Shown piece after piece: positions 1-9,069 of a stretch of 64,000 bases of DNA; positions within the stretch are counted from its first letter, which is position 1; the number at the start of each line of letters is the position of its first letter. The position numbers and the translations under genes are program-made. Source of the DNA: Halopseudomonas yangmingensis (GTDB lineage: Bacteria > Pseudomonadota > Gammaproteobacteria > Pseudomonadales > Pseudomonadaceae). Location of the stretch: assembly GCF_900114825.1 (NCBI RefSeq), contig NZ_FOUI01000007.1, positions 62,001-126,000 on the forward strand, written 5' to 3'. Under the pieces are notes generated by a model, which worked only from the letters and a program-made list of their open reading frames with translations, had not been told where the DNA came from and ran no database searches.

Positions 1-269
1 AAGGTCAGGCTGTCATAGATCAGTGACAGTTGATCGGCCGGTGTGCCGCGGCTGTTGAAACCGTTCAGGCTGTCGAAACTGCCAAACCCGGACAACCGCA
101 GGGTGCCGCCCTTGGGTGCCTGCGGGTTGACATAGTTGAAATGCGTGAAGTCTCCGGGGTATGCCGGCGGATCACCGTAGAGGGTCAGGGCATGCTGGCC
201 AGTGGCAGCCAGCAGGCTGGCGGGGAACCACAGCAAACAGGCGAACAGTGATCTGAGTATCACGGGCAT
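1..269 (-). CDS. Family 5 extracellular solute-binding protein, N-terminal part (cut by window edge)
   Basis: Only the first ~89 codons lie in the window; the gene runs off the left edge. Translation from the ATG at 269 gives a signal peptide (about residues 1-21, ending in an alanine-rich cleavage site) followed by GQHALTLYGDPPAYPGDFTHF, then NYVNPQAPKGGTLRLSGFG. The NYVNP.AP.GGTLR block also occurs in the next gene upstream (286-2121), so the two are paralogous periplasmic binding proteins of an oligopeptide-type ABC transporter. In P. aeruginosa a pair of such proteins precedes the permease and ATPase genes of the peptide/peptidyl-nucleoside (Npp) uptake system. That assignment rests on gene order and remains inference. 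The gene follows its paralogue by 16 bp and is probably in the same operon. Confidence 0.85.
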   Translation of the reverse strand, partial: MPVILRSLFACLLWFPASLLAATGQHALTLYGDPPAYPGDFTHFNYVNPQAPKGGTLRLSGFGSFDSLNGFNSRGTPADQLSLIYDSLT

Positions 270-285
270 GCAGGTCCTTGTTGTT

Positions 286-2121
286 CTAGCGGGCGGCCGG
301 GTCGATCCACCAGCTACGGATGGCCAGTGAATAGGGCGGCGTGGCAGCCCAGCGCAGCCAGTGGCGATGCGCGATCCGGTGGTAGTTTATATGCCAGTTG
401 GGAATTGTATAGTGCTCCCACAGCAGCACCCGGTCGAGGGCGCGGGCGGCGGCTTCCTGCTGTTCGCGGCTGCTGGCAGCCAGCAGGCTTTCCAGCAGAT
501 CGTCAACCACCGGGTTACTGATGCCCGCATAGTTGCGGCTGCCGGGAACATCGACCTGGCTGGAGTGGAAATAGCCATGCTGCTCCAGTCCGGGCGACAG
601 GCTTTGCGGCAGTGAGGTGAGAATCATGTCGTAATCGAATCTGTCCAGTCGGGCCTTGTACTGGGCACGGTCAACGCTGCGGATATGCAGGCGGATGCCC
701 AGTTGTTCCAGATTGCGTCGCCAGGGCTGGATGATCCGCTCAAGACTCGGGTTGACCAGCAGCACTTCGAAGGCCAGTGGTGTACCGCTGCGGGCATTCA
801 CCAGTTGGCCCTTGCGCATCACCCAGCCTGCTTCGGCGAACAGCGCCATGGCTTCGCGCAGGTGTTCTCGCGGAATACCGCGACCATCGGTAACCGGCAG
901 ACTGAAGGGCTGGGTGAAAAGTTCCGCCGGCAAGCTGTTACGGTGTTTGTCGAGGTGCAGGAACTCCTGGCCACGCGGCAGGCCCGAAGCAGCAAACGGG
1001 CTGTTCGGGTAGAAGCTCAGCGAGCGTTGATAGGCATCGAAGAACAGCACCCGGTTGCTCCACTCGAAATCGAACAGCAGGCCGAGCGCCTGGCGCACCG
1101 GGCGCTGGTCGAACGGCCGCCGACGGGTATTGAAGAACAGTGCCTGGGTCGGACTGGGGATCTGGTGTTCGACACTGCGGCGGATTACCTGGCCGTTGCG
1201 TATTGCCGGGAAGTCATAGGCTCCGGCCCAGTTGCTGGCCTTGTGATCAAAGTAGATATCGAACTGGCCGGCCTTGAATGCCTCGAAGGCGATGTTGTTG
1301 TCGCGGTAGAACTCCACTTCCAGACGCTGAAAATTGTATTTGCCACGGTTCACCGGCAGGTCACGGCCCCAGTAGTCGGCGACCCGCTCAAATACCAGCC
1401 GGCGGCCCGGCTGCACATCGACGATGCGGTAGGGGCCGCTGTTCAGACCGGGCTGGAAAGTGGTCGGGCCAAACTCCCTCCCGCGCCAGTGGTGTGCCGG
1501 CAATACCGGCAGTTCGCCAAGGCGCAGGATCAGCAGCGGGTTGTTGCTGCGGTTGAAGATAAAACGGATCTTGCGTGGCCCGAGGATATCGACCCGCTGC
1601 ACATCCTGCAACATGGCGCGGTAGTCAGGGTGGCCGTGCTCGCGCAACAGGCGCCAGGAGAACTCCACATCCTCGCTGGTAATCGGCGTGCCGTCGTGAA
1701 AGCGCGCCTGTTCACGCAGGTTGAATACCACCCAGCTGCGGTCATCACTGTACTCAAGCGTCTCGGCAATCAGGCCATAGGCTGAGTAGGGCTCGTCAGC
1801 GGAGGGGTCGTAGCGGCCACTGCCGATCATCAGTGGTTCGTTCAGTTCAGTGATGCCGTAGTGATGGAAATTGCCGGTATTGATCGGGCTGGTGCCCTTC
1901 AGGGTGTAGGGGTTGACAGTGTCAAAGGTGCCGTTGGCCATCACCCGCAGGGTGCCCCCACGCGGTGCGTCAGGGTTGACGTAGTCGAAGTGGCTGAAAT
2001 CCGCAGCGTACCTGGGCAGGCCGTACAGGCTGTAGGCATGGCTGCGCTGCACGTCCGCCATGGCAGGCATGGTCAGTCCCAGCAAAAGTGCAGCGCTGAG
2101 AAGCCAGGCCATGGCAGACAT
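286..2121 (-). CDS. Periplasmic oligopeptide-type ABC transporter substrate-binding protein (YejA/NppA-like)
   Basis: This 611-residue protein has a signal peptide (hydrophobic stretch ~5-18, cleavage near AMA-D at ~22). The mature part has the SBP_bac_5 layout: NYVNPDAPRGGTLRV-type start at ~47-60, the FNLREQARFHDGTPITSEDVEF-like block at ~130-155 and a W-rich C-terminus. It should bind peptides in the periplasm and deliver them to an ABC permease. It sits 5 bp downstream of mltD and 16 bp upstream of a paralogous binding protein, so murein degradation and peptide uptake may be co-transcribed. YejA-like family members can import murein peptides, microcin C or peptidyl nucleosides; the substrate cannot be read here. 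An alternative start is the ATG at 2112. Confidence 0.9.
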   Translation of the reverse strand: MSAMAWLLSAALLLGLTMPAMADVQRSHAYSLYGLPRYAADFSHFDYVNPDAPRGGTLRVMANGTFDTVNPYTLKGTSPINTGNFHHYGITELNEPLMIGSGRYDPSADEPYSAYGLIAETLEYSDDRSWVVFNLREQARFHDGTPITSEDVEFSWRLLREHGHPDYRAMLQDVQRVDILGPRKIRFIFNRSNNPLLILRLGELPVLPAHHWRGREFGPTTFQPGLNSGPYRIVDVQPGRRLVFERVADYWGRDLPVNRGKYNFQRLEVEFYRDNNIAFEAFKAGQFDIYFDHKASNWAGAYDFPAIRNGQVIRRSVEHQIPSPTQALFFNTRRRPFDQRPVRQALGLLFDFEWSNRVLFFDAYQRSLSFYPNSPFAASGLPRGQEFLHLDKHRNSLPAELFTQPFSLPVTDGRGIPREHLREAMALFAEAGWVMRKGQLVNARSGTPLAFEVLLVNPSLERIIQPWRRNLEQLGIRLHIRSVDRAQYKARLDRFDYDMILTSLPQSLSPGLEQHGYFHSSQVDVPGSRNYAGISNPVVDDLLESLLAASSREQQEAAARALDRVLLWEHYTIPNWHINYHRIAHRHWLRWAATPPYSLAIRSWWIDPAAR

Positions 2122-2126
2122 GGGCG

Positions 2127-3521
2127 TCAGGGCAGTCTCAGCATCTGCCCGACCTGCAGGGCGGAGTTTTCCAGTCGGTTGAGGCGCTTGATTTGGGCAA
2201 CTTCAATGCCATTGTTTCGGGCAATGCTCCACAGGTTGTCACCAGCGCGCACCCGGTAACTGGCGGCTCCAGCCGCTTGGGTAGTGGCGGCGGGTGTCTC
2301 GGAAGTCTGCGCAATGGCTGTTCCGACACCCGGCAGTACCAGTTCCTGGCCCACTCGAATCAGAGTGCCTTTCAGGTTGTTGTGTTCACGGATCATGTCT
2401 GGGGTCAGCCCATGCCGACTGGCAATCTGTGAAAGGGTGTCCCCGCGCTGTACACGATACTGGCTGAATGACAAGCGTTGGTCGGCAGGCAGGCTGGCCA
2501 GTGCTTCGGCGAATTGATCGGCCTGTTCCAGTGGTATCAGCAGTTCAAAGCTGCCGCCGGGAGCAGTGATGCGCTGTTTGAAGGCAGGGTTCAGTTGGCG
2601 CATCTCCTCGGGGGAAATGGACGCAAGACTGGCTGCAGTGTGCAGGTCCAGTTGTTGCTCGATGCTGATACGGGCAAAGTAAGGCTGGTCGGGTAACTCT
2701 GGCAGGGCGGTGTCGTGGGAGTCTGGACTGTCGATAATCTGTGCCAGTGCCAGCAATTTGGGTACATAGTTCATGGTTTCTGCAGGCAGTTGCAGATTCC
2801 AGTAGTCAGTCGGCAGCCCCAGTGACCGGTTGCGTGCAACGGCCCGCGACACACAGCCTTCGCCGCAGTTGTAGGCGGCCAGGGCCAGCAGCCAGTCACC
2901 TTCGAACATGGCGTTCAGGCGGGTCAGGTATTCAATGGCCGCGCGGGTCGACTCGACGATATCTCGACGGCCGTCATACCAGCGATCCTGGCGCAGCGAG
3001 AAATTCAGACCGGTGGAAGGAATGAACTGCCAGATACCGGCGGCCTTGCTGGTAGACACAGCCATTGGATTGTAGGCGCTCTCGACGAAGGGCAGCAGTG
3101 CCAGCTCGAGCGGCATTTCCTGCTGGTCCAGTTGCTCGACCACATAGTGCAGATAACGGCCGGCACGCTCGGAGGTCAGTTCGAAGTAGCGCGGTTGTCC
3201 GGCATACACCAGACGCTGGCGCTCGATACGTGGATTGTCCAGCAGCGCCGGATCCAGCTGGAAACCATTGCGTATGCGAGCCCACAGATCCAGCGTTTCC
3301 TCGCTGTCGATGGCCTGTTCACGCGACGCTTCGGCGCGTCGCTGGGCGACACGCAGGCTGACCTGGCGTTCTGCTTTATGAGCCGCTTCCGGCAACACCT
3401 GTCCCTGTGCCGGCTGCTTGCTGATAGGTGCGCTGGTCTGGCAGCCGACAAGGGCTGCAAGGCCAACGGCAAGCAGTATGGTGCGGCATGATCGTTGCGG
3501 ATGCCCGTTGAAACGAATCAT
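2127..3521 (-). CDS. mltD: Membrane-bound lytic murein transglycosylase D
   Basis: This 464-residue lipoprotein is predicted to cleave the MurNAc-GlcNAc bond of peptidoglycan, forming 1,6-anhydro ends. A signal sequence ends in the lipobox LVGC (Cys27). The SLT domain covers ~120-260, with the catalytic Glu147 in the FVESAYNP motif, followed by GIWQF and the AAYNCGEG motif. Two LysM peptidoglycan-binding modules follow, at ~355-397 (YRVQRGDTLSQIA) and ~422-464 (YRVRAGDNLWSIA). Many MltD proteins carry two or more LysM repeats, so the length is normal. It is transcribed away from gloB and directly precedes the peptide-binding protein gene. The ATG at 3521 gives a complete lipoprotein signal. 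Confidence 0.96.
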   Translation of the reverse strand: MIRFNGHPQRSCRTILLAVGLAALVGCQTSAPISKQPAQGQVLPEAAHKAERQVSLRVAQRRAEASREQAIDSEETLDLWARIRNGFQLDPALLDNPRIERQRLVYAGQPRYFELTSERAGRYLHYVVEQLDQQEMPLELALLPFVESAYNPMAVSTSKAAGIWQFIPSTGLNFSLRQDRWYDGRRDIVESTRAAIEYLTRLNAMFEGDWLLALAAYNCGEGCVSRAVARNRSLGLPTDYWNLQLPAETMNYVPKLLALAQIIDSPDSHDTALPELPDQPYFARISIEQQLDLHTAASLASISPEEMRQLNPAFKQRITAPGGSFELLIPLEQADQFAEALASLPADQRLSFSQYRVQRGDTLSQIASRHGLTPDMIREHNNLKGTLIRVGQELVLPGVGTAIAQTSETPAATTQAAGAASYRVRAGDNLWSIARNNGIEVAQIKRLNRLENSALQVGQMLRLP

Positions 3522-3590
3522 GTCGTGGTCCTGAAAAAATTTGCCCGATTCTAGGGAGCAGGGCCTGCAGGGTCAAGTAAAAGCCTGGCG

Positions 3591-4364
3591 TCAGAAACTG
3601 TCCTTCCATTGACGCAACACCGCAAAGCAGTCTGCGCCGGGCGTTACAGCGCGATCGGTATGTGCGCTGGCGGCTGCCAGGGTTGCTGCCTGACGGGTGC
3701 GTAGAAAAGGATTGGTTTGTAGTTCCAGTCCAAGGGTGCTGGGCAGGGTAATGCGGTCATCCTCACGCAGTTCGGTGACTACTTCAAACCGTACCCGGAT
3801 GTCGGCGTTATCCGGTTCTACAGCATGGGCAAAGCGCAAGTTGGAGAGGGTGTATTCATGCGCGCAATACAGACTGGTGTTGGCCGGCAGGCAGCCAAGC
3901 TTATCCAGGGAAGCCTGCATCTGTTGTGCAGTGCCCTCGAAAAGACGTCCGCAACCACCAGCAAACAGGGTGTCACCGGCCATTAACCACGCTTCCTGCG
4001 GGCAATGAAAAGCCAGATGGTCGAGCGTATGTCCCGGAACGCCGAGCACGCCAATCTTCAGACCGAAAAGTTCGAAGACGTCGCCATCATGCAGGCGGCG
4101 ATCGATACCCTTGATCGCCGGATTGTCCGGGCCGTACACCCGGCACCCGGTGGCGGCTTTCAGTGTCAGCAGGCCACCAGTATGGTCGCGGTGGTGGTGT
4201 GTGATCAGCAGATGCGACAGACTGTAGTCCGGATGTCTGCCCAGCCAGGTAACTACCGGAATGGCGTCTCCTGGATCAACCGCAGCGACCTGCTGACTGT
4301 CATGATCGACAATCAGCCATATATAGTTGTCATTGAAAGCCCTCAGGGCAATGATTTCAGGCAT
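3591..4364 (-). CDS. gloB: Hydroxyacylglutathione hydrolase (glyoxalase II)
   Basis: This 257-residue metallo-beta-lactamase-fold enzyme hydrolyses S-lactoylglutathione to D-lactate and glutathione in the cytosolic glyoxalase pathway. The binuclear metal motif HHHRDH is at residues 56-61. Further metal ligands are the His in GVPGHTLDH, the Asp in MAGDTLFAGGCGRLFEG and the His in YCAHEYTLSNLRFA, a set typical of GloB. The length matches the family (~250-260). It is divergent from the methyltransferase gene at 4447 with an 82-bp gap, an order conserved in Pseudomonas. Confidence 0.97.
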   Translation of the reverse strand: MPEIIALRAFNDNYIWLIVDHDSQQVAAVDPGDAIPVVTWLGRHPDYSLSHLLITHHHRDHTGGLLTLKAATGCRVYGPDNPAIKGIDRRLHDGDVFELFGLKIGVLGVPGHTLDHLAFHCPQEAWLMAGDTLFAGGCGRLFEGTAQQMQASLDKLGCLPANTSLYCAHEYTLSNLRFAHAVEPDNADIRVRFEVVTELREDDRITLPSTLGLELQTNPFLRTRQAATLAAASAHTDRAVTPGADCFAVLRQWKDSF

Positions 4365-4446
4365 GCGTCACCTCGGTCTGAACTGGTCACGATTAAGACA
4401 CAGCCAGTGCGGCTTGTCAGCCCCGGGTGCAAGGCAGGAGAAGAAG

Positions 4447-5235
4447 ATGCGCAGGCACAGGCGAGTCGGCGATATCAGTCAGCAGGATCTGCAGCAATTG
4501 CTGCAGGAGGCCCGAGACTGGCTCGATACCGAATCGGGGCGGCAGTTGTTGCTGGCTGAAGGACAAGCGCTGGAGCAGGCGATGCAACGTTGCTTCGGGC
4601 GTCATCTGGTGCAGTTCGGACTGCACCGGGAGTTGCTTCCCGGAGCCGATTGCGGCATTGCCTGCTGCTGGCGTGCCGATCAACTTGATAGCAATGCCGA
4701 TTTATTGATCGAGGAAGGTGCTTGGCCGTTCGAGCCGCACTCGCTGGATGTGCTGGTCTTGCACCACGCTCTGGATTTCACCCTCGCGCCCCATGCGGTA
4801 CTTCGGGAAGCTGCCTTGATGGTGCGCCCCGGCGGACACTTGCTGCTGTTCGGCTTCAATCCCTGGAGCCTGTGGGGGGGAGCGCATCTGATCGGTCGTG
4901 GCTGGTTGGGCGAGGCTGGCTTTATTGCCCCGGCACGTTTGGCTGACTGGCTGGCATTGCTCGGTTTCGGGGTGGAGAAACCCCTGTCAGGCTGTTATCG
5001 TCCGCCGCTGCGTTCGGCTCGCTGGCTTGAACGTTTGCAGTGGATGGAGCGTCGAGGCCAGCGTCAGGCGTTGCCCTGTGGGGGGTTCTATCTGCTGCAG
5101 GCGCGCCGACAAATGCCCGGCATCAACGCCGATCCGGTGCGCCGGCCATTGTTTCGCCGACTGGATGTGCCAGCGCTGACTGCCGGCTCCCGCCGCCATA
5201 GTGGTCGTCAGAGCCTGTACCGTAGCCCGTATTGA
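4447..5235 (+). CDS. Class I SAM-dependent methyltransferase (conserved beside gloB and rnhA)
   Basis: The 262-residue protein carries a degenerate Methyltransf_11-type fold. The segment [20 protein letters not shown] at ~102-121 fits the region after motif II, and [20 protein letters not shown] matches the motif III / LKPGG strand. The canonical N-terminal SAM-binding glycine motif is weak. The ATG at 4447 is chosen because AGGAG (4436-4440) sits 6 bp upstream; an in-frame start at 4327 would run into gloB. The gene is 7 bp upstream of rnhA, so the two are probably one operon. The substrate is unknown; co-occurrence with gloB and rnhA is a stable Pseudomonas arrangement. Confidence 0.88.
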   Translation: MRRHRRVGDISQQDLQQLLQEARDWLDTESGRQLLLAEGQALEQAMQRCFGRHLVQFGLHRELLPGADCGIACCWRADQLDSNADLLIEEGAWPFEPHSLDVLVLHHALDFTLAPHAVLREAALMVRPGGHLLLFGFNPWSLWGGAHLIGRGWLGEAGFIAPARLADWLALLGFGVEKPLSGCYRPPLRSARWLERLQWMERRGQRQALPCGGFYLLQARRQMPGINADPVRRPLFRRLDVPALTAGSRRHSGRQSLYRSPY

Positions 5236-5242
5236 GGACAGC

Positions 5243-5689
5243 ATGATCGAAATTTTTACTGACGGTGCCTGCAAGGGTAATCCCGGCCCGGGCGGCTGGG
5301 GAGTTCTTCTTCGCACCGGTGAACACGAAAAGACCCTGCACGGTGGTGAGCCGGACACGACCAACAACCGAATGGAGCTGATGGCTGCCATCATGGGACT
5401 TGCAGCCTTGAAGCGGCCATGTTCAGTTCGTCTGACGACCGATTCGCAGTACGTAATGAAGGGTATGCAGGAGTGGTTGCCGAACTGGAAAAAACGCGGC
5501 TGGAAAACTGCCAGCAAGCAACCGGTGAAGAATGCTGACCTGTGGCAGCAACTGGATGAGCAGGTCAGTCGTCATCAGGTCGAATGGCGCTGGGTGCGCG
5601 GTCATACCGGGCACCCGGACAATGAGCGGGCTGATCAACTGGCCAACCTGGGTGTTGAGGAAGTGCTTGCAAAGAGAGGACGCAACTGA
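5243..5689 (+). CDS. rnhA: Ribonuclease HI
   Basis: The 148-residue enzyme degrades the RNA strand of RNA:DNA hybrids, including R-loops and Okazaki primers. The four catalytic carboxylates are visible: Asp7 ([16 protein letters not shown]), Glu45 (NNRMELMA), Asp67 (TTDSQYV) and Asp131 (NERADQLA), with the assisting His124 in GHTGHPDN. The basic handle segment [17 protein letters not shown] is also present. The start at 5243 gives the usual length. The stop TGA overlaps the dnaQ start ATG by one base (TGATG at 5687-5691), which indicates translational coupling, as in most gammaproteobacteria. Confidence 0.98.
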   Translation: MIEIFTDGACKGNPGPGGWGVLLRTGEHEKTLHGGEPDTTNNRMELMAAIMGLAALKRPCSVRLTTDSQYVMKGMQEWLPNWKKRGWKTASKQPVKNADLWQQLDEQVSRHQVEWRWVRGHTGHPDNERADQLANLGVEEVLAKRGRN

Positions 5690-6396
5690 TGCGCGAAGTG
5701 GTGCTGGATACCGAAACCACGGGTATTGATCCTCGTGAAGGTCATCGGATTATTGAGATTGGCTGTGTCGAGCTGCTGGATCGCCGACTGACAGGCCGGC
5801 ACTACCATGTCTATATAAATCCCGAGCGTGAGGTTGAGGAGGGCGCAATCGCCGTGCACGGGATTACCAACGAATTTCTTGTCGACAAGCCGCGTTTTGC
5901 CGATGTTGTCGATGATTTCATGGCATTTATCCGTGGTGCGCGACTGGTCATCCACAATGCAGCGTTTGATGTTGGCTTCATTGACAGTGAACTTGATCGG
6001 CTGAAGGGCAATCACGGCCGGATTGCCGGGCACTGCAGTGTGCTTGACACCCTGCAGATGGCCCGTGAGCGGCATCCGGGACAGCGCAATAGCCTGGATG
6101 CACTATGCAAGCGCTATGGCGTGGATAATTCCCAGCGCGACCTGCACGGCGCCTTGCTGGATGCCGAAATTCTGGCTGACGTCTATCTGTTGCTGACCGG
6201 CGGCCAGACAGCACTGTCACTGGCTGGTCAGGGTGGTGAAGGTGCTGACGGCAACCAGGTGAGTGCCATTCAGCGCCTGCCCGCCGGGCGCCCAGCGCTG
6301 GCAGTGATTCGTGCCAGTCAATCGGAAATGGATGCCCATCAGATGCGGCTTGAGGCACTGGCCAAGGCGGCCGGCAGTCACCGCTGGCCGGAATGA
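5689..6396 (+). CDS. dnaQ: DNA polymerase III epsilon subunit (3'-5' proofreading exonuclease)
   Basis: The 235-residue protein is the proofreading subunit of the replicative polymerase core. Exo motif I is LDTETTGI with Asp7 and Glu9. Exo II is HNAAFDVGFID with Asp94. Exo IIIe is HGALLDAE with His153 and Asp158. After the exonuclease domain, QTALSLA (~173-179) resembles the beta-clamp-binding motif (QTSMAF in E. coli), followed by a C-terminal tail for the alpha subunit. The start overlaps the rnhA stop by one base. Confidence 0.97.
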   Translation: MREVVLDTETTGIDPREGHRIIEIGCVELLDRRLTGRHYHVYINPEREVEEGAIAVHGITNEFLVDKPRFADVVDDFMAFIRGARLVIHNAAFDVGFIDSELDRLKGNHGRIAGHCSVLDTLQMARERHPGQRNSLDALCKRYGVDNSQRDLHGALLDAEILADVYLLLTGGQTALSLAGQGGEGADGNQVSAIQRLPAGRPALAVIRASQSEMDAHQMRLEALAKAAGSHRWPE

Positions 6397-6455
6397 ACGC
6401 ACGTGCCGGTACCGGTCAGCCATCATCCTGCGCCGACCGGTTACGGTGATTCAGA

Positions 6456-7952
6456 TCACACCCACAGATTGACTGCCAGCAGACCCACGCCACCCAGCAC
6501 CAGGGTATAAGGCAGAGCCATTACCACCATGCGGCCGTAGGACAGGCGTACCAGCGGGGCAATCGCCGAGGTCAGCAGAAACAGGAAGGCCGCCTGGCCG
6601 TTGGGTGTTGCCACGCTGGGCAGGTTGGTGCCGGTATTGATGGCGATAGCCAGTCGCTCGAAGTGTTCACGGCTGATCGCGCCGCTATCCAGACTTTGTT
6701 TGACTTCGCTGATATAGACGGTGGCGACGAAAACGTTGTCGCTGATCATCGACAATACGCCGTTGGCAATGAAGAACATGCCCGGTTGCACCTCTTCCGG
6801 CATAGCCAGCACCGCATGGATGATCGGGCTGAACAGGTGCTGTTCATGGATCACGGCGACAATTGCAAAGAACACAACCAGCAGTGCAGTGAAGGGCAGC
6901 GCTTCCTGAAAAGCCTTGCCGATCTGGTGCTCATCAATCACGCCATTGAATGAGGCAATCAGAATGATGACCATCAGCCCGATAAAGCCAACCTCGGCAA
7001 TATGGAAGGCCAGGCCGAGCACCAGCAGCACTGCCGCCAGCGCCTGGATCAGCAGGGCTGCCTGCTGCGGGGCCTTGCGCTTGGCCTGTTCGGCCTTGGA
7101 AAAGTCTTCAAGAACCCTGCGCACCGCGCGTGGCAGACGAGCGCCATAACCGAACCAGCCGGTTTTCTCCAGCAGCAGGCAGGTCAGCAAGCCGGCTCCC
7201 AGCACCGGCATGCTGACGGGCGCCATCAACAGGAAAAACTCGACAAAGTCCCAGTCTGCAACCCGCGCAATCAACAGATTCTGCGGCTCGCCAACCAGGG
7301 TGCAGACGCCTCCCAGTGCGGTACCCACAGCGCCATGCATCAGCAGGCTGCGCAAAAAGGCACGAAATTCCTCGAGGTGCTCGCGGGCCAGAACTTCCTC
7401 GGGATCTGGCTCGTTTGCCGGGTCAGCATTGAAGCCGGCAGAGGCAACCTTGTGATAGACGCCATAGAAACCGACAGCCACGCTAATGATGACGGCTGTG
7501 ACCGTGAGCGCGTCGAGGAACGCAGAAAGCACTGCTGCAACCAGACAAAAAAGCAGTCCCATCAGTGATTTGGAGCGAATACCAAGAATAAGTCTGGCAA
7601 AAGTCACCAGCAGCAAGTCTTTCATGAAATAGATGCCGGCAACCATGAACATCAAAAGAAGAATGACCGGGAAGTTTCCCAGCACTTCCTTGTACAGGGC
7701 ATCGGGGGTGGTCATGCCTATCAGCAATGCCTCGATGGCCAGCAGGCCGCCGGGCAACAACGGATAGCATTTAAGTGCCATGGCCAGTGTGAATATGAAC
7801 TGCAGGATCAGCACCCATCCGGCTACCGTGGGGCCGGCCAGCCAGAAGATAAAGGGGTTGAGCAGCAGAAACAGGACGATACAGCGTTTGTACCAGGCAG
7901 GAGCCTGCCCAAGAAAGTTGTGCGCCAGTGCTGGCAGCAAGGTTGTGGACAT
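6456..7952 (-). CDS. nhaB: Na+/H+ antiporter NhaB
   Basis: The 498-residue inner-membrane antiporter exports sodium in exchange for protons. The N-terminus ([15 protein letters not shown]) and an early segment [15 protein letters not shown]-like loop fit the NhaB family. About twelve hydrophobic segments are visible, with [15 protein letters not shown] and [19 protein letters not shown] near the C-terminal half. The start at 7952 is chosen because it gives the canonical N-terminus and the ~500-residue family length; an extension to 8105 adds a non-conserved, proline- and charge-rich leader. It is convergent with dnaQ and divergent from the crotonase gene. Confidence 0.95.
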   Translation of the reverse strand: MSTTLLPALAHNFLGQAPAWYKRCIVLFLLLNPFIFWLAGPTVAGWVLILQFIFTLAMALKCYPLLPGGLLAIEALLIGMTTPDALYKEVLGNFPVILLLMFMVAGIYFMKDLLLVTFARLILGIRSKSLMGLLFCLVAAVLSAFLDALTVTAVIISVAVGFYGVYHKVASAGFNADPANEPDPEEVLAREHLEEFRAFLRSLLMHGAVGTALGGVCTLVGEPQNLLIARVADWDFVEFFLLMAPVSMPVLGAGLLTCLLLEKTGWFGYGARLPRAVRRVLEDFSKAEQAKRKAPQQAALLIQALAAVLLVLGLAFHIAEVGFIGLMVIILIASFNGVIDEHQIGKAFQEALPFTALLVVFFAIVAVIHEQHLFSPIIHAVLAMPEEVQPGMFFIANGVLSMISDNVFVATVYISEVKQSLDSGAISREHFERLAIAINTGTNLPSVATPNGQAAFLFLLTSAIAPLVRLSYGRMVVMALPYTLVLGGVGLLAVNLWV

Positions 7953-8145
7953 GGTGGAGTTCCGAGAGGGAGTGGAAGAAATCTCCGAATACAGTCTGCC
8001 GCCGTTGCCGCAAGGGTCGACGGGAGTGTGCATTCGGGGTTTTCCTCGGGCGATCGGAAGCCTGTTGTGCTTGTGGGAGGGGCTGTCGCCGGGCGGCGCA
8101 ATCATACTCCTTTTTTACCACTTGGCCAGCCTCTGCCTTTTTGCT

Positions 8146-8174
8146 GTTACAGCGGCTGGCTGGCTTGGTATAGT
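8146..8174 (+). promoter_or_regulatory. Candidate sigma-70 promoter of the crotonase/fimL group
   Basis: GTTACA at 8146-8151 and TATAGT at 8169-8174 are separated by 17 bp, about 50 bp before the crotonase start codon. The -10 matches 5 of 6 consensus bases and the -35 matches 4 of 6. It is the best-placed match in the nhaB-crotonase gap. Confidence 0.35.
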
Positions 8175-8226
8175 CGGTGACGAATAGCCGGAGAGCCGGC
8201 CATACCTCTGATCAGGAGTTATACGC

Positions 8227-9039
8227 ATGACTGAATACCAGAGCCTGCTGGTTGAGCAGCAGGGCCACATTGCCCACATTCGCATCAACCGTCCGCAGAA
8301 GATCAACGCCATGGACGCGCCCTTCTGGGATGAGATGGTGCGCGCCTTTGATTGGGTGGATCAGACAGACAGTGTGCGTGTGGCGGTGATCTCTGGTGAG
8401 GGCAAGCATTTTTCCGCAGGCATTGATCTTTCGTTGCTGGCTCAGGCGGCTTCAGGCATGGGAAGTGACATAGGTCGCAATGCCGAGCGTATTCGTCGCA
8501 ACATTCTGCGCCTGCAAAAAGCATTCAATGCCGTTGATTACTGCCGCAAGCCGGTAATTGCAGCCATTCATGGCTATTGTATTGGTGGAGCAATTGATCT
8601 GATTTCGGCCTGCGATATGCGTTATGCCAGCCGTGATGCGGTTTTCTCGATTAAGGAAATCGACATGGGAATGGCCGCCGATGTTGGCACCCTGCAGCGA
8701 TTGCCGCACCTGATTGGCGATGGCATCATGCGTGAACTGGCCTATACCGGACGCAATTTCGATGCAGCCGAAGCGCTGCGCATGGGTCTGGTCAATCAGG
8801 TGTATGACGACCATGGGGCGCTGCTCGAAGAGGTCATGCAGCTTGCCCATACTATCGCAGGCAAGTCGCCGGTGGCGATCCGCGGCACCAAGGAAATGAT
8901 CCGTTTTGCCCGTGATCACAGTGTTGAAGACGGTCTGAACTACATTGCCAGCTGGAATGCATCGATGTTGCAGTCCGAGGATTTGAAACTGGCCATGCAA
9001 GCGCACATGACAAAGAAAAACCCTGAGTTCAAAGACTGA
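8227..9039 (+). CDS. Crotonase-family enoyl-CoA hydratase/isomerase (dienoyl-CoA isomerase-like)
   Basis: The 270-residue protein has the crotonase oxyanion-hole elements HFSAGIDLSLLA (~59-70) and IHGYCIGGAIDLISACDMRYAS (~115-136). The acidic residues in VFSIKEIDMGMAADVGTLQRLP resemble delta3,5-delta2,4-dienoyl-CoA isomerases, which have Asp/Glu at these places, more than simple hydratases. It would act on unsaturated acyl-CoA in the cytosol. AGGAG at 8214-8218 lies 8 bp before the ATG. fimL follows 30 bp later, an order kept in P. aeruginosa. The exact substrate is uncertain. Confidence 0.88.
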   Translation: MTEYQSLLVEQQGHIAHIRINRPQKINAMDAPFWDEMVRAFDWVDQTDSVRVAVISGEGKHFSAGIDLSLLAQAASGMGSDIGRNAERIRRNILRLQKAFNAVDYCRKPVIAAIHGYCIGGAIDLISACDMRYASRDAVFSIKEIDMGMAADVGTLQRLPHLIGDGIMRELAYTGRNFDAAEALRMGLVNQVYDDHGALLEEVMQLAHTIAGKSPVAIRGTKEMIRFARDHSVEDGLNYIASWNASMLQSEDLKLAMQAHMTKKNPEFKD

Positions 9040-9069
9040 TCAAGCACAACAACCATCGCAGGGATGATC

